Assembly: GCA_964496575.1 (NCBI GenBank)
Contig: CAZCAC010000132.1
Coordinates: 1-24,187, forward strand
Source of the DNA: CAZCAC01 sp964496575
GTDB taxonomy: Bacteria; Planctomycetota; UBA1135; GCA-002686595
Reading direction: 5' to 3'
DNA: 24,187 bases
In this document: piece by piece, positions 22,002 through 24,187 of the stretch
Layout: each line of letters starts with the position of its first letter
Numbering within the stretch: position 1 is the first letter of the stretch
The notes under the pieces: generated by a model
What the model was told of the DNA's origin: nothing
Databases searched by the model: none
The model's input: only the letters and a program-made list of their open reading frames with translations
Position numbers and translations under genes: made by a program

Positions 22002-24090
22002 CCGTGCCGTAGCTGCGGCCGAACTCGTGGCTATCGAGGTAACTACCATCGAGCTCGGAGACCTCCTGCAACAGCTCGACGAACCGTGCGGCAGACTCGT
22101 GGCGCTGCGACTCCGGCAAGAGCTCCAGCGCCTCGCAGGTGAAGAAGACGTCGTGGAAGAAGAAGAAACCCGCCAGTTCGCCGTCGGAGTGAAAGTCGTT
22201 GAGCCGAACCGCCCGGAGACTCCCGAGGTGTTCCCAGTAGTTCTCGATCGCCGCCTCCAATCGCGCCGGATTGCCGTGACCCCGGCGCAAGAGCACCGCC
22301 TCGCAGATCGGCATCCGCCCCGCGGCGTCCTTCAGCGAGATCTCCCGACCGCGCGCGCCGCGCATGTACGCGTACGCCCCGTTCTTCGACCGGGCCGAGA
22401 TCAACGCAGCGACCCCATCCATCATCATCTTCTCGGGAACTGCGGCACCCACATCCTGCGCCTCGAGCAAAGCCCAGAGCATCGCCGCGGTGCAGAACGC
22501 GTTGGGATACTCGTGGGAGAAGAAGCCGCTCCGCTCCTGGTTCTTCTCGGCGGCACCGATCAACGTCTGCATCTCCGCGATCAGCCCCCGACGGCGCGTC
22601 GGCGTCGTCCGGGCGCGCCCCGCCAGGAAGAGCAGCCGGAACGCGTCGGCGTAGACCTCCTCGTTCTCGCCGCGATTGACGTGCGCAGGATCCAGGAGGT
22701 ACCTCTCGCCGCGCGCCAGCGCGTTGTCGATCTCCAGCAGATCGACCTCGCCGACCAGGATCTCTCGATACTCCTGCAACGCGGTCAAGGCGAGCGCACT
22801 GATCGCCGTCCAGGCGTTGGGCGTGATCGCGGGCGACGGCCAGTACGCGTAGCGCGCCTCCCGATAGCCGCCGTCGGAGCGCTGCTGCGCGAGCAAGAAC
22901 CTCACACCTCGCGCCGCGAGCTCCCGCGGACCGAGCCCCTCCCCCGCCCAGCTCGTATCGCGGGGCAGGCCGACGTACGCGGCCTCGGGGAGGTAGCCCA
23001 CGCTCTCGAAGCCGGAAAAGGTCGCGCCGAGCGGGCGCTGGTCGAGGCCGAGGGTGACGTTGGCCAGAGCCCGGCGGCCGGCCAGGGTGTCGGGATGCTC
23101 GTCCGCGAGCGTCTGGAAGCGCCGCCTTGCCGCCTCGTCGTCGCCGTCCCTCCACGCCGCCCACGCCGCCAGATACTCCGCCTCGGGGTACAGCGTCACT
23201 CCGGCCAGGAGCTCGCGCGCCTCGCCCCGGGCCCCGGTCTGCAGGAAGAGCCCGCCGAGCTCCAGCTGGACCCGCTCCATGATCACCTTGTCCGCGACGG
23301 TCCCCTCGGACCCGTCGAGTCGTTCGATGAGGGCCGTTTGTGCCCGCCGCAACCGGGTCGCGGCTTCCTCCACACGGCGCAGCCGTCGCAGCGCGCACCC
23401 CGCCAGGAGGTCGGCATCCACCGGATCCCGATCCTCCCCGGCTTCGAGCTTCGCCAGCGCCGCCTCCCACGCACCGCGAAACATCAGCTCACTGGGGCTC
23501 GCGTCCGCCGGAGGCTCGATCCCACCGGCGTCGAGCACGCGCCCGAAGAGACTCGCGAACCAGTGCGCGTTGAAGGTCCGGATGTGATCGAGGTAGTGCA
23601 CGACCTTCCCCTCGCCGTCGAGAAAGACGATCGCCGGCTCCAGCGCGGCCAGTGGGCGGATGTCGAAGCGCTCCGCCAGCGCCTCGTCGCAGACCATCCG
23701 CACCGGCACGAAGGCACTCCGGACGATCGCGTGGACGTCTGCGTCGCAGAACACCACCTGCCGCATGTACACGTCGAGCACCGGCGCGCGGTACATCTGC
23801 ACACCCTTTCGCGTCCCCTCGGAGATTCGCGGCACGTACCACAGCACCAGCTTCCCCTCCTTCGCGGCGAGGCCGATCGCATGGTCGAGCAGCGCTCCCC
23901 GATCGACCCTCGCCTCCTCCCTCGACAGCTTCCGCTTCGGTCCGCGCTGGTCGAGGAAGACCGCACCGTCGTCGATCCAGCCGAGATCGGCGTCGAGGGT
24001 CAGCGTCAGGACCGGGTGTTCCGCCTCCTGAGCCTGGGCGGCGGAGAGAAAGACCAGCGAGGTGAGGATAGTCGAGAGGAGCCGACGCAT
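21961..24090 (-). CDS. Secreted protein: thioredoxin-fold domain, helical repeats and terpene-cyclase-like alpha/alpha toroid
   Basis: A 709-residue exported protein with a signal peptide (RLLSTILTSLVFLSAAQAQ). Residues about 65-190 look like a thioredoxin fold: KLVLWYVPRI, VVFCDADVHAIVRSAFVPVRMVCDE, then LEPAIVFLDGEGKVVHYL with a likely cis-Pro at 152. The CxxC active site is absent (no cysteine follows WYVPRI), so it is probably not a redox enzyme. Residues about 200-345 are TPR-like helices (AALAKLEAGED, GGLFLQTGARGEARELLAGV). Residues about 370-700 resemble squalene-hopene-cyclase/prenyltransferase toroids, with QQRSDGGYREARYAYW (QW-like), ARSKNGAYAYMRG and a final DGSYLDSHEFGRSYGTAMALLAL. 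The protonating DxDD motif is not seen, so cyclase activity is doubtful; Planctomycetota have many such secreted toroid proteins. The start is ATG 24090. The stop codon lies at the edge of the corrupted assembly junction, but the C-terminus reads intact. Confidence 0.82.
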   Translation of the reverse strand: MRRLLSTILTSLVFLSAAQAQEAEHPVLTLTLDADLGWIDDGAVFLDQRGPKRKLSREEARVDRGALLDHAIGLAAKEGKLVLWYVPRISEGTRKGVQMYRAPVLDVYMRQVVFCDADVHAIVRSAFVPVRMVCDEALAERFDIRPLAALEPAIVFLDGEGKVVHYLDHIRTFNAHWFASLFGRVLDAGGIEPPADASPSELMFRGAWEAALAKLEAGEDRDPVDADLLAGCALRRLRRVEEAATRLRRAQTALIERLDGSEGTVADKVIMERVQLELGGLFLQTGARGEARELLAGVTLYPEAEYLAAWAAWRDGDDEAARRRFQTLADEHPDTLAGRRALANVTLGLDQRPLGATFSGFESVGYLPEAAYVGLPRDTSWAGEGLGPRELAARGVRFLLAQQRSDGGYREARYAYWPSPAITPNAWTAISALALTALQEYREILVGEVDLLEIDNALARGERYLLDPAHVNRGENEEVYADAFRLLFLAGRARTTPTRRRGLIAEMQTLIGAAEKNQERSGFFSHEYPNAFCTAAMLWALLEAQDVGAAVPEKMMMDGVAALISARSKNGAYAYMRGARGREISLKDAAGRMPICEAVLLRRGHGNPARLEAAIENYWEHLGSLRAVRLNDFHSDGELAGFFFFHDVFFTCEALELLPESQRHESAARFVELLQEVSELDGSYLDSHEFGRSYGTAMALLALRRVGEF

Positions 24091-24187
24091 GGGCGGGAGA
24101 GTCAGTGGGTCCGCGGTGAACGCTCCTCAGTCTAGGCGAGCCGCCTTCCGACCCCCGCCCCTCGTCACATCTTTCCCTTCCCGCTAG

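Noticed and set aside
1..24187. CRISPR arrays, tRNA, rRNA, riboswitches and intact insertion sequences
   Set aside because: I saw no regularly spaced direct repeats, no tRNA-like cloverleaf ends, no transposase domain and no recognisable riboswitch core; this was by eye only.

Overview
The window is a high-GC, gene-dense bacterial chromosome segment with no rRNA, tRNA, phage or CRISPR feature that I can see. It most resembles an uncultured Planctomycetota-like lineage. The evidence is a set of secreted proteins with a seven-cysteine C-terminal module (first motif GYCFGD, then PCPC), a sulfatase-fold lipoprotein, a secreted terpene-cyclase-like toroid protein, a DUF389 membrane protein and weak use of Shine-Dalgarno sites. 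The module resembles C-terminal domains I recall from Planctomycetota secretomes, so the assignment is an inference from memory. Acidobacteriota or another high-GC Gram-negative phylum is the main alternative, because winged-helix/PD40 regulators are common there.

Left part (1-4330, minus strand): a decayed group II intron reverse-transcriptase remnant lies at the left edge, directly downstream of a metal-import operon. In transcription order the operon holds a small Cys/His membrane-anchored protein, an outer-membrane porin-like barrel, a ZnuA-type substrate-binding protein and a ZnuB-type permease. Together these give a route from the outer membrane to the inner membrane, but no ABC ATPase is present in the window. 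An AT-rich promoter region with a 19-bp-phased direct repeat precedes the operon.

Middle part (4359-13037): a long membrane-anchored protein built of carboxypeptidase-regulatory-like beta-sandwich repeats is followed by a secreted lysyl-endopeptidase-like serine protease (minus), a divergent CNNM/CorC-type DUF21-CBS membrane protein (plus), and a secreted M14 zinc carboxypeptidase (plus). The serine protease and the carboxypeptidase have unrelated catalytic domains but end in the same ~155-residue cysteine-rich module. This suggests a shared sorting, anchoring or binding tail.

Right-middle part (13056-16641): the carboxypeptidase is followed at gaps of 17-19 nt by a sulfatase-fold lipoprotein with Thr at the nucleophile position, a Sel1-like repeat protein and a DUF389 membrane protein, probably one operon. 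The DUF389 frame runs 355 bp antisense into an oppositely oriented ArsR-DUF2087 regulator. That regulator is coupled by an ATGA overlap to a 90-residue helical protein.

Right part (16765-24090): a membrane-spanning winged-helix regulator with a PD40 beta-propeller (minus) is divergent from a ClpP-fold serine-dehydrogenase-proteinase-like protein (plus). The latter converges on an FAD/NAD disulfide oxidoreductase (minus). Next comes an assembly gap (10 N) flanked by C- and G-runs. The two flanks align without gaps at a constant 171-bp offset, so they are probably error-corrupted copies of one locus. The last gene (minus) is a secreted thioredoxin-fold/helical-repeat/terpene-cyclase-like toroid fusion. 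The final 97 nt (24091-24187) hold no gene that I can recognise.
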